Origin: Tyzzerella sp. UBA1042
GTDB taxonomy: Bacteria; Bacillota; Clostridia; Lachnospirales; Anaerotignaceae
Assembly (NCBI GenBank): GCA_002316675.1
Contig: DCDZ01000030.1
Span: forward strand, 27,351 to 74,997
Length of the DNA stretch: 47,647 nt
Direction of reading: 5' to 3'
Part shown: positions 8,697-16,132 of the stretch, piece by piece
Layout of the letters: each line of letters starts with the position of its first letter
Numbering within the stretch: position 1 is the stretch's first letter
Position numbers and translations under genes: made by a program
Notes under the pieces: generated by a model
The model's database searches: none
Told to the model about the DNA's origin: nothing
Seen by the model: the letters and a program-made list of their open reading frames with translations, nothing else

Positions 8697-9533
8697 ATGG
8701 AATTCACATTTTCGGCAGAAAAAGCAATCAAAGCCCGTCATAGCACAAGGACGTATGAAGCAAAGCCCCTTACTTCGGAGGATGAGGAAAAGCTCATTGC
8801 GTTTTCCAAGACCCTAACAAATCCGTTTGATATTCCTGTATCCTTTCGGCTGCTGCATAGCAATGAGGAATGGAACGCAAAAGCATTGGGGACATATGGG
8901 GTAATCAAAGGCACAAAAGCGTTTATCGGAGGCACTGTGCCAAAGGGGGCGTTTGCGCTGGAGGCCTTTGGCTATGCCTTTGAAAAACTGATATTATATG
9001 CCGCCTCTTTGGGAATAGGGACCTGCTGGCTTGGGGGGACGTTTCGCCGAAGCGGCTTTGAAAAAGCCATGGGTGTGAAAGAGGGAGAGCTATTTCCAGC
9101 CATTTCGGCCATCGGCTATCCTGCCGGGAAGAAAAGTCTGACGGAAGCTCTTTTTCAAAGGGCGATGAAATCAAAGCAGCGGAAGCCATGGAAGGAGCTT
9201 TTTTTTCAACATGATTTTGAGACGCCATTGACGGAGGAAGCGGCGGGGAAATACGCTTTGCCCTTAGAAATGCTGCGTTTGGGGCCTTCCGCCGTCAATA
9301 AACAGCCGTGGAGAGTGGTTTATGCCGGAGGAGCCTATCATTTTTATGAGGAAAAAACACTGCAAAAAAAAGACGCGTTGGATATTCAAAGTGTGGATTT
9401 AGGCATTGCCATATGTCATTTTCATTTAACGGCATTGGAAAACAATTTGCCGGGGAAATTTTCGGTATTGCCGCCAAAGGATATACCCCTTCCTGCAAAC
9501 ACGCAGTATAGTATTTCTTGGATTACGTCGTAA
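8697..9533 (+). CDS. TM1586-type nitroreductase family protein
   Basis: A 278-residue flavoprotein of the nitroreductase superfamily. It has the FMN-phosphate-binding start AIKARHSTRTYE and a duplicated fold. The central block ASLGIGTCWLGGTF and the second-half block LRLGPSAVNKQPWR match the putative TM nitroreductase family (TM1586-like). Such proteins bind FMN and probably reduce small electrophiles with NAD(P)H; the substrate is unknown. The ATG at 8697 follows AAAGGAGGGAA. It is flanked by its own promoter and a long terminator hairpin. Confidence 0.88.
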   Translation: MEFTFSAEKAIKARHSTRTYEAKPLTSEDEEKLIAFSKTLTNPFDIPVSFRLLHSNEEWNAKALGTYGVIKGTKAFIGGTVPKGAFALEAFGYAFEKLILYAASLGIGTCWLGGTFRRSGFEKAMGVKEGELFPAISAIGYPAGKKSLTEALFQRAMKSKQRKPWKELFFQHDFETPLTEEAAGKYALPLEMLRLGPSAVNKQPWRVVYAGGAYHFYEEKTLQKKDALDIQSVDLGIAICHFHLTALENNLPGKFSVLPPKDIPLPANTQYSISWITS

Positions 9534-9603
9534 AACAGTTGTTTAAAAGAAGGCTTTGGCCCGTAGATTTTTACAATAAGGATGACTGAAAGGAACATCA
9601 TTT

Positions 9604-9658
9604 GCCCCGGGTTTGATTGCGGTGAGAATACTTACCAAAACCAAATCCGGGGCTTTTT
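9604..9658 (+). terminator. Terminator after the nitroreductase gene
   Basis: GCCCCGGGTTTG at 9604-9615 pairs with CAAATCCGGGGC at 9642-9653 with one G-T wobble. A TTTTT run follows. The loop is unusually long (26 bases). The rest of the 9534-9890 gap shows no gene and no riboswitch that I recognise. Confidence 0.7.
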
Positions 9659-9890
9659 GTTTGCCCATTGACGAGGCAGTGTAACTTCTGTTTTTTCGGT
9701 GGGATATAGCTTCAATGTATCAACCGCTATACTGTTTGCATATTGGACGGAGGAAAAAACCCGTGGTATTCTTATAAAAAGTTCGCTAGGGAAGAAAAAC
9801 CCGGAGAACAATTTTAAACAATGCATCATCGTATCAATATGTGAAAAATCCCTAACGGGAGGATTAAATAAATCAGGAGGTGTAAGGCGT

Positions 9891-10037
9891 ATGAGAAAGA
9901 AAAACAGTTGTACTATGCAGAGACTGTGCGCATATAAAATGGAGATGCATCGAATGTGTAGCCAAGGGATAGAGGCAGAGCGAATGTGTAGGCGCCTTAT
10001 GTGTGAGTCTAAAGAATGTGACCCCTCAGATGAGTAA
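9891..10037 (+). CDS. Cys/Met-rich 48-residue small protein or leader peptide
   Basis: An ATG at 9891 follows an excellent AGGAGG site and opens a 48-codon ORF ending in TAA at 10035. The peptide has 6 Cys and 7 Met, about 27% of all residues, in clusters such as RMCRRLMCESKEC, and many basic residues. It has no membrane segment. The sequence CGAATGTGTAG occurs twice within it, giving two RMC units. It lies upstream of yezD and metY, genes tied to sulfur amino acid supply. Two readings are possible: a leader peptide whose translation senses Cys/Met-tRNA, or a small metal- or cluster-binding protein. I know no family for it. Confidence 0.6.
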   Translation: MRKKNSCTMQRLCAYKMEMHRMCSQGIEAERMCRRLMCESKECDPSDE

Positions 10038-10071
10038 CATTGTTTAGGAGTATTTTTATACATATCACACA

Positions 10072-10162
10072 CCGTATGCGAGAGAACGCAGTATGGAGGG
10101 AAAAAAGGGCAGAGCTGTTGTTTCTGGAAAGGTTCATGGAAAGCAGGTTTGTTGTCCCTTTT
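10072..10162 (+). promoter_or_regulatory. Possible attenuator structures between the Cys/Met-rich ORF and yezD
   Basis: CCGTATGCG (10072-10080) can pair with CGCAGTATGG (10087-10096), with one bulge and one wobble. Further on, AAAAGGG (10103-10109) can pair with CCCTTTT (10156-10162), followed by a T-rich stretch at 10166-10174. The second pairing encloses a long loop. This would fit a leader-peptide attenuator, but no folding calculation was made. Confidence 0.3.
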
Positions 10163-10188
10163 CTAATATTTTTTGAAGGAGTCCCTAT

Positions 10189-10338
10189 ATGGATAAAAAT
10201 ATATCGGAAGAAACGAAGGCGGTAATAGAACAAATTGAGAAGATACTCAAACAAATCAAATACGGTTCCATCACATTAGTGGTTCAGGATGGAAGGATTG
10301 TTCAAATAGAACGAGTTGAAAAAATAAGAACGAAGTGA
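10189..10338 (+). CDS. YezD-family small protein (DUF2292)
   Basis: A 49-residue protein, too short for usual ORF cut-offs. Its C-terminal half, YGSITLVVQDGRIVQIER, matches the YezD/DUF2292 pattern of a short helix followed by a beta hairpin. AAGGAG lies just upstream of the ATG. Members of this family are often found next to sulfur assimilation genes in Firmicutes (from memory), and here it is 50 bases upstream of metY. Its biochemical role is unknown. The context supports a sulfur-responsive unit yezD-metY. Confidence 0.8.
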   Translation: MDKNISEETKAVIEQIEKILKQIKYGSITLVVQDGRIVQIERVEKIRTK

Positions 10339-10388
10339 GTTTTAATCAAAGCAGCAGACAAAAAGATGAGAGAAAGAGGGAATGAATC

Positions 10389-11690
10389 ATGAGTACATTA
10401 AACGAGAGAAAGTTACAGTTTGAAACAAAGCAGGTTCACGTTGGGCAGGAAAGTGCAGACCCCACCACAGATGCAAGAGCAGTGCCTATTTATCAGACAA
10501 CATCTTATGTGTTCCATAATAGTGAGCACGCGGCAGATAGATTTGGGCTAAGAGATGCGGGAAATATTTACGGAAGACTGACCAACCCCACCCAGGGGAT
10601 TTTTGAAGAAAGAATTGCAGCCCTGGAAGGCGGCGTTGCGGCCTTGGCTGTGGCCTCCGGCGCGGCGGCGGTGACTTATACCTTGCAAAATCTTGCGCAA
10701 AACGGAGATCATATTGTTGCCGCAAAGACAATTTACGGCGGCACCTATAATTTATTGGCCCATACACTGCCCCAGTATGGCATTACCACAAGCTTTGTGG
10801 ATGCCAACAAGCTGGAGGAAGTAGAAAATGCCATCCAAGAAAACACAAAGGCCGTATTCATTGAAACCCTTGGCAATCCAAATTCCAACGTGGTGGATAT
10901 TGCGGAGATTGCAAAAATTGCCCATAACCATAAGATTCCCCTTGTGATTGACAGCACCTTTGGCACACCTTACTTAATCAGACCCATCGAGCATGGTGCG
11001 GATATTGTCATTCATTCGGCAACAAAATTTATCGGCGGGCACGGAACGGCCATTGGCGGTGTGATTGTAGACGGCGGTAAGTTTGACTGGGAGGCTTCCG
11101 GCAAATTTGCCTCTCTGACAGAGCCGAACCCAAGCTATCATGGCATCAGCTTTACTAAGGCAGTGGGGGCTGCGGCCTTTGTAACAAAAATCAGAGCAAT
11201 TTTATTGAGAGACACCGGCGCTACCCTGTCACCCTTCCATGCATTCCTTTTCTTGCAGGGCTTGGAAACCTTATCCTTAAGGGTGGAACGTCATGTTGAA
11301 AACACCTTGAAGGTGGTTGACTTTTTAGCAAAGCATCCTCAGGTAGAACGGGTAAATCATCCCTCTTTAAAGGAGGAACCGTCCCATGATTTGTATAACA
11401 AGTATTTCCCTAAGGGCGGCGGCTCCATCTTTACCTTTGAAATTAAGGGGGGCGAAGAAGAAGCAAAGAAATTTATTGATCATTTGCAGGTATTTTCCTT
11501 ATTGGCAAATGTTGCCGATGTAAAATCTCTGGTGATCCATCCTGCTTCCACAACCCATTCTCAACTAACACAGGAAGAGTTGCTGGATCAGGGAATTAAG
11601 CCCAATACCATCAGATTATCCATTGGCATTGAGCACATTGATGATATTATTTTTGATCTGGAAGAGGCATTTAAAGTAATTAAAGCATAA
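10389..11690 (+). CDS. metY: O-acetylhomoserine sulfhydrylase (O-acetylhomoserine aminocarboxypropyltransferase)
   Basis: A 433-residue PLP enzyme of the Cys/Met metabolism family. The length, the start FETKQVHVGQ and the block TNPTQGIFEERIAALEGG fit MetY rather than the shorter MetB/MetC. The PLP lysine lies in HSATKFIGGHGT. MetY joins O-acetylhomoserine with sulfide or methanethiol, making homocysteine or methionine directly. The ATG follows AGAGGGAATGAATC. It ends at a strong terminator, so it is a separate transcript from the nif-like operon 225 bases downstream. Its position beside that operon suggests that it consumes a sulfide or thiol released by it. Confidence 0.92.
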   Translation: MSTLNERKLQFETKQVHVGQESADPTTDARAVPIYQTTSYVFHNSEHAADRFGLRDAGNIYGRLTNPTQGIFEERIAALEGGVAALAVASGAAAVTYTLQNLAQNGDHIVAAKTIYGGTYNLLAHTLPQYGITTSFVDANKLEEVENAIQENTKAVFIETLGNPNSNVVDIAEIAKIAHNHKIPLVIDSTFGTPYLIRPIEHGADIVIHSATKFIGGHGTAIGGVIVDGGKFDWEASGKFASLTEPNPSYHGISFTKAVGAAAFVTKIRAILLRDTGATLSPFHAFLFLQGLETLSLRVERHVENTLKVVDFLAKHPQVERVNHPSLKEEPSHDLYNKYFPKGGGSIFTFEIKGGEEEAKKFIDHLQVFSLLANVADVKSLVIHPASTTHSQLTQEELLDQGIKPNTIRLSIGIEHIDDIIFDLEEAFKVIKA

Positions 11691-11724
11691 TTGAATAACG
11701 ACTGGTTGACTAAAAAAATTAGAG

Positions 11725-11765
11725 ACCGCTAAACTTTCCCATTTGAAGTTTGGCGGTTCTTTTTT
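11725..11765 (+). terminator. Terminator after metY
   Basis: ACCGCTAAACTT and AAGTTTGGCGGT pair with one mismatch or wobble around a short loop. A T run follows at 11759-11765. Confidence 0.88.
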
Positions 11766-11793
11766 AAATAAAATTGTTTCGTAAGAAGATACA

Positions 11794-11809
11794 AAACCGC
11801 AATCGGTTT
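11794..11809. promoter_or_regulatory. Inverted repeat upstream of the nif-like operon
   Basis: AAACCG-CAAT-CGGTTT is a perfect 6-bp-arm palindrome 105 bases upstream of the first gene. It could be an operator; no regulator gene for it was found nearby. Confidence 0.4.
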
Positions 11810-11866
11810 ACTGATATGAAACGATTACGGAAGCTAAGGCGGGGTGCTAAATGAAAAGAAGGCAGC

Positions 11867-11895
11867 GGAAATTGTGGGAGGTTTACGCAATTTCC
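11867..11895 (+). promoter_or_regulatory. Leader hairpin just upstream of the NifX-like gene
   Basis: GGAAATTG (11867-11874) and CAATTTCC (11888-11895) form a perfect 8-bp stem with a 13-base loop. It ends 19 bases before the ATG, close to the GGGAGGG ribosome site. It has no T run, so control of translation or RNA stability is more likely than termination. Confidence 0.4.
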
Positions 11896-11914
11896 CCTTT
11901 ATGGGAGGGAAGAG

Positions 11915-12265
11915 ATGGAAGTTAAAATCGCAGTTGCAAGTACAGATGGTAAGGTTGTGAACGAACATTTTGGAAGGGCGAAATACTTTCATATTTTCGA
12001 AGTGGAAGGAGGCGGCTATAAATATTTGGAAACAAGAAATGTAAAGCCCTGCTGCACCCAGGAAGGGCACACCAATGCCGCCTTTGATCAGGTGATTGAA
12101 AGAGTGAAGGACTGCGTTGCCATTGTTGTAGCAAAAATCGGGGACGGCGCAAGTCTTTATATGGAGGAACGGGGCTTTACCATTTTTGAGGCGCCCTATT
12201 TTATAGATGCGGTGATAGAAAAAATGATAACAGATGGTTTATTGGAACCGGAAAGTGAGGTGTAG
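11915..12265 (+). CDS. NifX/NifB-C-terminal-like dinitrogenase iron-molybdenum cofactor-binding protein
   Basis: A 116-residue protein of the NifX/NafY/VnfX fold, which binds nitrogenase-type iron-sulfur cofactor precursors. The start VKIAVASTDGKVVNEHFGRAK matches the family signature, including the NxHFG motif. A CC pair follows near residue 47. GGGAGGG precedes the ATG. It is the first gene of the nif-like operon and ends 2 bases before nifB. In many NifB proteins this domain is fused at the C-terminus; here it is separate and the nearby NifB is the short form. It probably carries the NifB product to the D protein. Confidence 0.87.
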   Translation: MEVKIAVASTDGKVVNEHFGRAKYFHIFEVEGGGYKYLETRNVKPCCTQEGHTNAAFDQVIERVKDCVAIVVAKIGDGASLYMEERGFTIFEAPYFIDAVIEKMITDGLLEPESEV

Positions 12266-12267
12266 GA

Positions 12268-13143
12268 ATGGGAATTTCGTACGATGAATTGACGGTAAAG
12301 CATCCATGCTTTGCCAAGGGGAAAAAGGGAGAAACAGGAAGAATCCACCTGCCCATCAGCCCGGGATGCAATATAGAATGCAAATTTTGCGACAGGCAGA
12401 TCAATGATTTTGAGAAGCGGCCGGGGGTTGCCTCCACGGTCATATCCCCTGAGGAAGCGGTTGATGTGATCAAGCGGTCTCTGGCATTGTGCAAGGTAAT
12501 TACCGTTGCCGGGATTGCCGGCCCCGGAGACACTTTAGCAACGCCCTATGCCTTGGAAACATTTCGTCTCATTAAAAAGGAATTCCCGGAGTTGATTAAG
12601 TGTATGAGCACCAATGGATTGCTTCTTGTTGAAAAGGCGGATGAAATTATAGAGGTTGGTATTGATTCTCTGACGGTGACAGTCAATGCCGTGAATCCTG
12701 AAATTGAAGCAAGGCTCAATAGCGGCATTACATATCATGGGAAGCATTATTCCGGCGTGGAAGGGGCAAAAATTCTCATTCAAAATCAACTGGAGGGCAT
12801 TCGTAAGATTTCCTCCGCAGGTATTACTGTGAAAGTAAACACGGTTTTGGTGCCGGGAATCAATGAAAACCACATTGAAGAAGTTGCAAAAACGGTACGT
12901 AAGGCAGGTGCAAGCATTTATAATATTATTCCCCTGATACCTCAGCATGAATTGGCAGGCTGCAGTGCTCCAACCTGTGCCCAGATTGATGGCACAAGGC
13001 AGAAGGCGGAAAAATATATTGATGTATTTAGGCACTGCCAGCGGTGCAGGGCGGATGCCATTGGTGTTCCCGGCGGTGAGGATTTTGGAGAAAAAATATA
13101 TCTAAAGCGTATTTCGTTGAAAGAGACATTTTCTCATGGGTGA
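12268..13143 (+). CDS. nifB: Nitrogenase cofactor radical SAM synthase NifB (short form)
   Basis: A 291-residue radical SAM enzyme. It shows HPCF near the start, GRIHLPISPGCNIECKFC with the CxxxCxxC cysteines at 34, 38 and 41, RPGVAS, and the GIAGPGDTLA block. The C-terminal motif CQRCRADAIG is also diagnostic of NifB. NifB inserts carbide and sulfide and fuses two [4Fe-4S] clusters to make the 8Fe cofactor core. It lacks the NifX domain, as in many archaeal and clostridial forms. Its presence implies that the nitrogenase-like D protein holds a NifB-derived cluster, unlike BchNB or CfbD, which need none. Confidence 0.93.
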   Translation: MGISYDELTVKHPCFAKGKKGETGRIHLPISPGCNIECKFCDRQINDFEKRPGVASTVISPEEAVDVIKRSLALCKVITVAGIAGPGDTLATPYALETFRLIKKEFPELIKCMSTNGLLLVEKADEIIEVGIDSLTVTVNAVNPEIEARLNSGITYHGKHYSGVEGAKILIQNQLEGIRKISSAGITVKVNTVLVPGINENHIEEVAKTVRKAGASIYNIIPLIPQHELAGCSAPTCAQIDGTRQKAEKYIDVFRHCQRCRADAIGVPGGEDFGEKIYLKRISLKETFSHG

Positions 13144-13195
13144 TGAAAATGGCTATGATTTTGAACTTTTATATAGAAATGGAAGGGTGATATTT

Positions 13196-14299
13196 GTGAA
13201 GAAAAATGGAAACAAAAAAGTGATGAGTGTTTTGATGAGTATACTGCTTGTGCTGGGCACTGCTGCTTGTTCGGAAAAACAGCCGGCAAACAGCAACGCT
13301 GCGGGGGAGGAAGCTGAAGGCGCACAAAAGCAATCCGCTGAATTGGTTGATTTCAGTATCGGCTATTTGCCTTCAACCGGGCATTTATTATATTTTGTGG
13401 CAAAAGAGAAGGGTTTTTTTGAAGAAGAGGGGCTCAATGCGGATTTGGTTTTGTTTGCAGAAAACAACAGTATGCTGACGGCTCTGGAAAATAAAAAATT
13501 GCAGGCAGGGGCGCTGGGTTCAACCAATTCCATCAATTACTTGCAGCAGGGACATCAGGTTACTGTATTTGGCGGTGCCATGACGGAAGGCCATGCCCTT
13601 GTGGTAAAAAAAGAAGTGGTGGAGGGTCTGGGAGACAAAGCGGACTTGACTGCACTGAAGGGCAAAAGAATTGCCGATACCTATGGCGGAACGGCGGATG
13701 TTGTTTTCCGGCAGGGACTCCTTGATGTGGGCCTTGACCCGGAAAAGGATGTAGAGCTGGTTTCCGTGGAAAGCGGTTCCGCAGCGTTTACGTCACTGAA
13801 GAGTGATGAAATTGATGGTGCCATTTTGTTTACACCCTTCCGCAAGCTGGCGGAAGACGACGGATATGTGATTCTTTCCTATAGCGGCGAGGTGGAAGGA
13901 TTTGAAAAGCATCCTTGCTGCCGGCAGGTTGCTTTGACGGAGGAATTGGAGTCCAATCCCGATACCTATGTTCAGTTTTTGAGAGCCTTGATTAAGGCAT
14001 ACAAATTCTATCAGGAAAATGAAGACGAAACAGTAGACATTATTGCAAAATACGTGGATATTGATAAGGAAATTTTGAAGGCGGAAACCTATGGGAAATT
14101 TATCAGCTCTAACCCTGATCCGGATAAAGACGCAACCATCGCTTTTTATGATGCTATGGTGAATTTGGATTATGTAAAGCCTTTTGACATTGAGGCGGGC
14201 ATTGACACCTCCTTGTATGAGGAAGCACTGGATTCTATTATAGAAGAAAACCCTAATGATGCAACCTACAAAAGCCTTGTTGCATATCACAATCAATAA
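13196..14299 (+). CDS. ABC transporter substrate-binding lipoprotein, SsuA/TauA/NrtA (NMT1) type
   Basis: A 367-residue exported lipoprotein. It begins VKKNGNKKVM, then has a hydrophobic signal and a lipobox-like GTAAC with Cys25 as the likely lipidated residue. The mature part starts SIGYLPSTGHLLYFVAKEKGF, a typical NMT1/SsuA-like fold. The GTG at 13196 is chosen over an upstream ATG at 13136 because GGAAGGGTGA precedes it and the signal peptide then begins normally. Family members bind sulfonates, nitrate, pyrimidines or other small molecules. A conspicuous HPCCR motif lies near residue 237. Placed between nifB and the ABC subunits, it should deliver the substrate of the nitrogenase-like enzyme, or a metal or sulfur source. 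Confidence 0.88.
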   Translation: MKKNGNKKVMSVLMSILLVLGTAACSEKQPANSNAAGEEAEGAQKQSAELVDFSIGYLPSTGHLLYFVAKEKGFFEEEGLNADLVLFAENNSMLTALENKKLQAGALGSTNSINYLQQGHQVTVFGGAMTEGHALVVKKEVVEGLGDKADLTALKGKRIADTYGGTADVVFRQGLLDVGLDPEKDVELVSVESGSAAFTSLKSDEIDGAILFTPFRKLAEDDGYVILSYSGEVEGFEKHPCCRQVALTEELESNPDTYVQFLRALIKAYKFYQENEDETVDIIAKYVDIDKEILKAETYGKFISSNPDPDKDATIAFYDAMVNLDYVKPFDIEAGIDTSLYEEALDSIIEENPNDATYKSLVAYHNQ

Positions 14300-14336
14300 A
14301 ATTGACAACCACAGACAGGTGGGGAAGGAGGCAAAA

Positions 14337-15143
14337 ATGAGTAAAATTGAAATCAACAATGTTACATTGGATTATGTTGACAAAAATCAAACCTTTACTG
14401 CAATCAAAGATGTTTCTATCTCCATAGAGGAGGGGGAATTTGTCAGCATTATTGGCTCCAGCGGATGCGGAAAAAGCTCCTTGCTAAGTATTTTGGAAGG
14501 GCTGAATTTCCCCACAGAAGGGAAAGTAAATATTGACGGCAGTGAAATTAAAGGAACGGGTTTAGATCGGGCTGTGGTTTTTCAGCACTATTCCCTGTTC
14601 CCTTGGATGACAGTACGAAAAAATGTTGCCTACGGAATTAAGCAGGCAAATAAAAGCTTACCCAGAAAGAATTTGTTTGAAATTGCAGATCAATTCATCA
14701 CAAAGGTAGGGCTTGGTAACTTTAAACAAAAATATCCCTCCCAGCTTTCGGGGGGAATGCAGCAGCGGGTGGCAATCGCAAGGGCTCTGGCTATGAGCCC
14801 TTCCATCCTTTTAATGGATGAACCCTTTGGCGCAGTGGATGCAAAAAACAGAGTGCTGCTGCAGGAAATGTTGTTGGAACTATGGGAAAAAAGTGACGAA
14901 AAGAAAACCGTGGTTTTTGTAACCCATGATATTGATGAAGCCATCCTGTTATCAGACCGGGTGATTATGATGACGGGAAGCCCGGGACAGGTGCGCAAGG
15001 AACTGAAGATAGATTTCCCAAGGCCCAGAAACCGGGAGGCGCTGATGGAAACCCGGGACTATTCAAATTTTAGAAAGGAACTGATGTCCACGTTTTTTGA
15101 AGATATTGCAGAAAAAATCGGCGGGGATGAGGTTGCCATTTAG
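14337..15143 (+). CDS. ABC transporter ATP-binding protein, SsuB/TauB/NrtD type
   Basis: A 268-residue ATPase with Walker A GSSGCGKSS, a Q-loop in VVFQHYSLFPWMTV, the signature LSGGMQQR, Walker B ILLMDEPFG and the switch His in FVTHD. The LFPWMTVRKNV segment is typical of the nitrate/sulfonate/taurine importers. The ATG at 14337 is used because GGGGAAGGAGG lies directly upstream; the frame extends further but overlaps the preceding gene. It supplies the energy for the importer made with its two neighbours. Confidence 0.93.
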   Translation: MSKIEINNVTLDYVDKNQTFTAIKDVSISIEEGEFVSIIGSSGCGKSSLLSILEGLNFPTEGKVNIDGSEIKGTGLDRAVVFQHYSLFPWMTVRKNVAYGIKQANKSLPRKNLFEIADQFITKVGLGNFKQKYPSQLSGGMQQRVAIARALAMSPSILLMDEPFGAVDAKNRVLLQEMLLELWEKSDEKKTVVFVTHDIDEAILLSDRVIMMTGSPGQVRKELKIDFPRPRNREALMETRDYSNFRKELMSTFFEDIAEKIGGDEVAI

Positions 15144-15149
15144 GCGGGT

Positions 15150-16067
15150 GTGAAGGTGAAAAAATTTTTGAATATAACGAATTTGCTGTTTTTCATTTTT
15201 CTCATCATACAGTTTTTGCCGGATCAGTATAGCAAAGCGACTTATGGAAGAGATATTTTGCTTTTTGTGGTAATTCTTGAGGTGGCATTCCTCATTGTTA
15301 CACAAGTGAAGCAGGCGGGGGAAAAGCTGACCACCATCAAAGATATTGTGGCAATTGCCTATGTGTTTCTCATTGCATGGCAGGTATTGACTGCCAAAAC
15401 CGCCTTTTTAAACGAGATATTGTTTCCGCCGCCGGGGGCGGTGATACAGCAGTTTTTTACAGATATAGAAAAAATCACAAAAGGGATTCAAAGCTCTATC
15501 TTGATTATTTTGCAGGGGTATCTGCTGGCGATGGCGGTGGCCATACCTCTTGGCCTTTTGGGAGGATGGAGTAAGCGGTTAGGAAATTCATTCCAATATG
15601 TTTCAAAATTTTTGGGTTCTATCCCGCCCATCGTGTATATTCCTTATGCCATCGCCTTGCTGCCAACCTTTAGAGATTCCTCAGTTTTCGTTATTTTTGC
15701 GGCCTCTTTTTGGCCCATTTTCAGTTCAACCATGGCAGGGGTGGCAAATATCGAGCGGAAAATACTAGACTCCGCCAAGGCCTTGAATGTGGGAAGCCTT
15801 TCCATGCTTTTTCAGGTTATGCTTCCCGCCTCCTTGCCGCAAATTTTTATCGGCTGTAATCAAGGGCTTGGGATTTCCTTTATCCTGCTGACTTCAGCAG
15901 AAATGATCGGCGGAAAGGAAGGGCTTGGATTTTATATTAAGTATTATTCAGATTTTGGGGATTTCACCAGAATCTTGGTGGGCATTCTTGTACTGGGTAT
16001 CGTGGTGAGTGTATTAACCCTCTTTTTCAATCAACTGCAAAGATATTTACTGCGGTGGAGACAGTGA
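15150..16067 (+). CDS. ABC transporter permease, SsuC/TauC/NrtB type
   Basis: A 305-residue membrane protein with about seven hydrophobic segments. The BPD permease EAA-like loop lies around ILDSAKALNVG near residues 208-218, followed by LPASLPQIFIG. The start is GTG at 15150 or at 15156, behind AGGCGGG. It completes the importer encoded by the two preceding genes. The order of binding protein, ATPase and permease inside a nif-like operon makes co-function with the downstream enzyme likely. Confidence 0.9.
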   Translation: MKVKKFLNITNLLFFIFLIIQFLPDQYSKATYGRDILLFVVILEVAFLIVTQVKQAGEKLTTIKDIVAIAYVFLIAWQVLTAKTAFLNEILFPPPGAVIQQFFTDIEKITKGIQSSILIILQGYLLAMAVAIPLGLLGGWSKRLGNSFQYVSKFLGSIPPIVYIPYAIALLPTFRDSSVFVIFAASFWPIFSSTMAGVANIERKILDSAKALNVGSLSMLFQVMLPASLPQIFIGCNQGLGISFILLTSAEMIGGKEGLGFYIKYYSDFGDFTRILVGILVLGIVVSVLTLFFNQLQRYLLRWRQ

Positions 16068-16132
16068 TTTTTCAAATTGAAAATAAGGCGGATGCAAGGA
16101 ATTCAGCCTTCGTATAGGAAAGGAAGGAAACT

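Noticed and set aside
11691..11914. SAM or other known riboswitch upstream of the nif-like operon
   Set aside because: None of the consensus segments I know (S-box, T-box, SAM-II, molybdenum cofactor) could be found.
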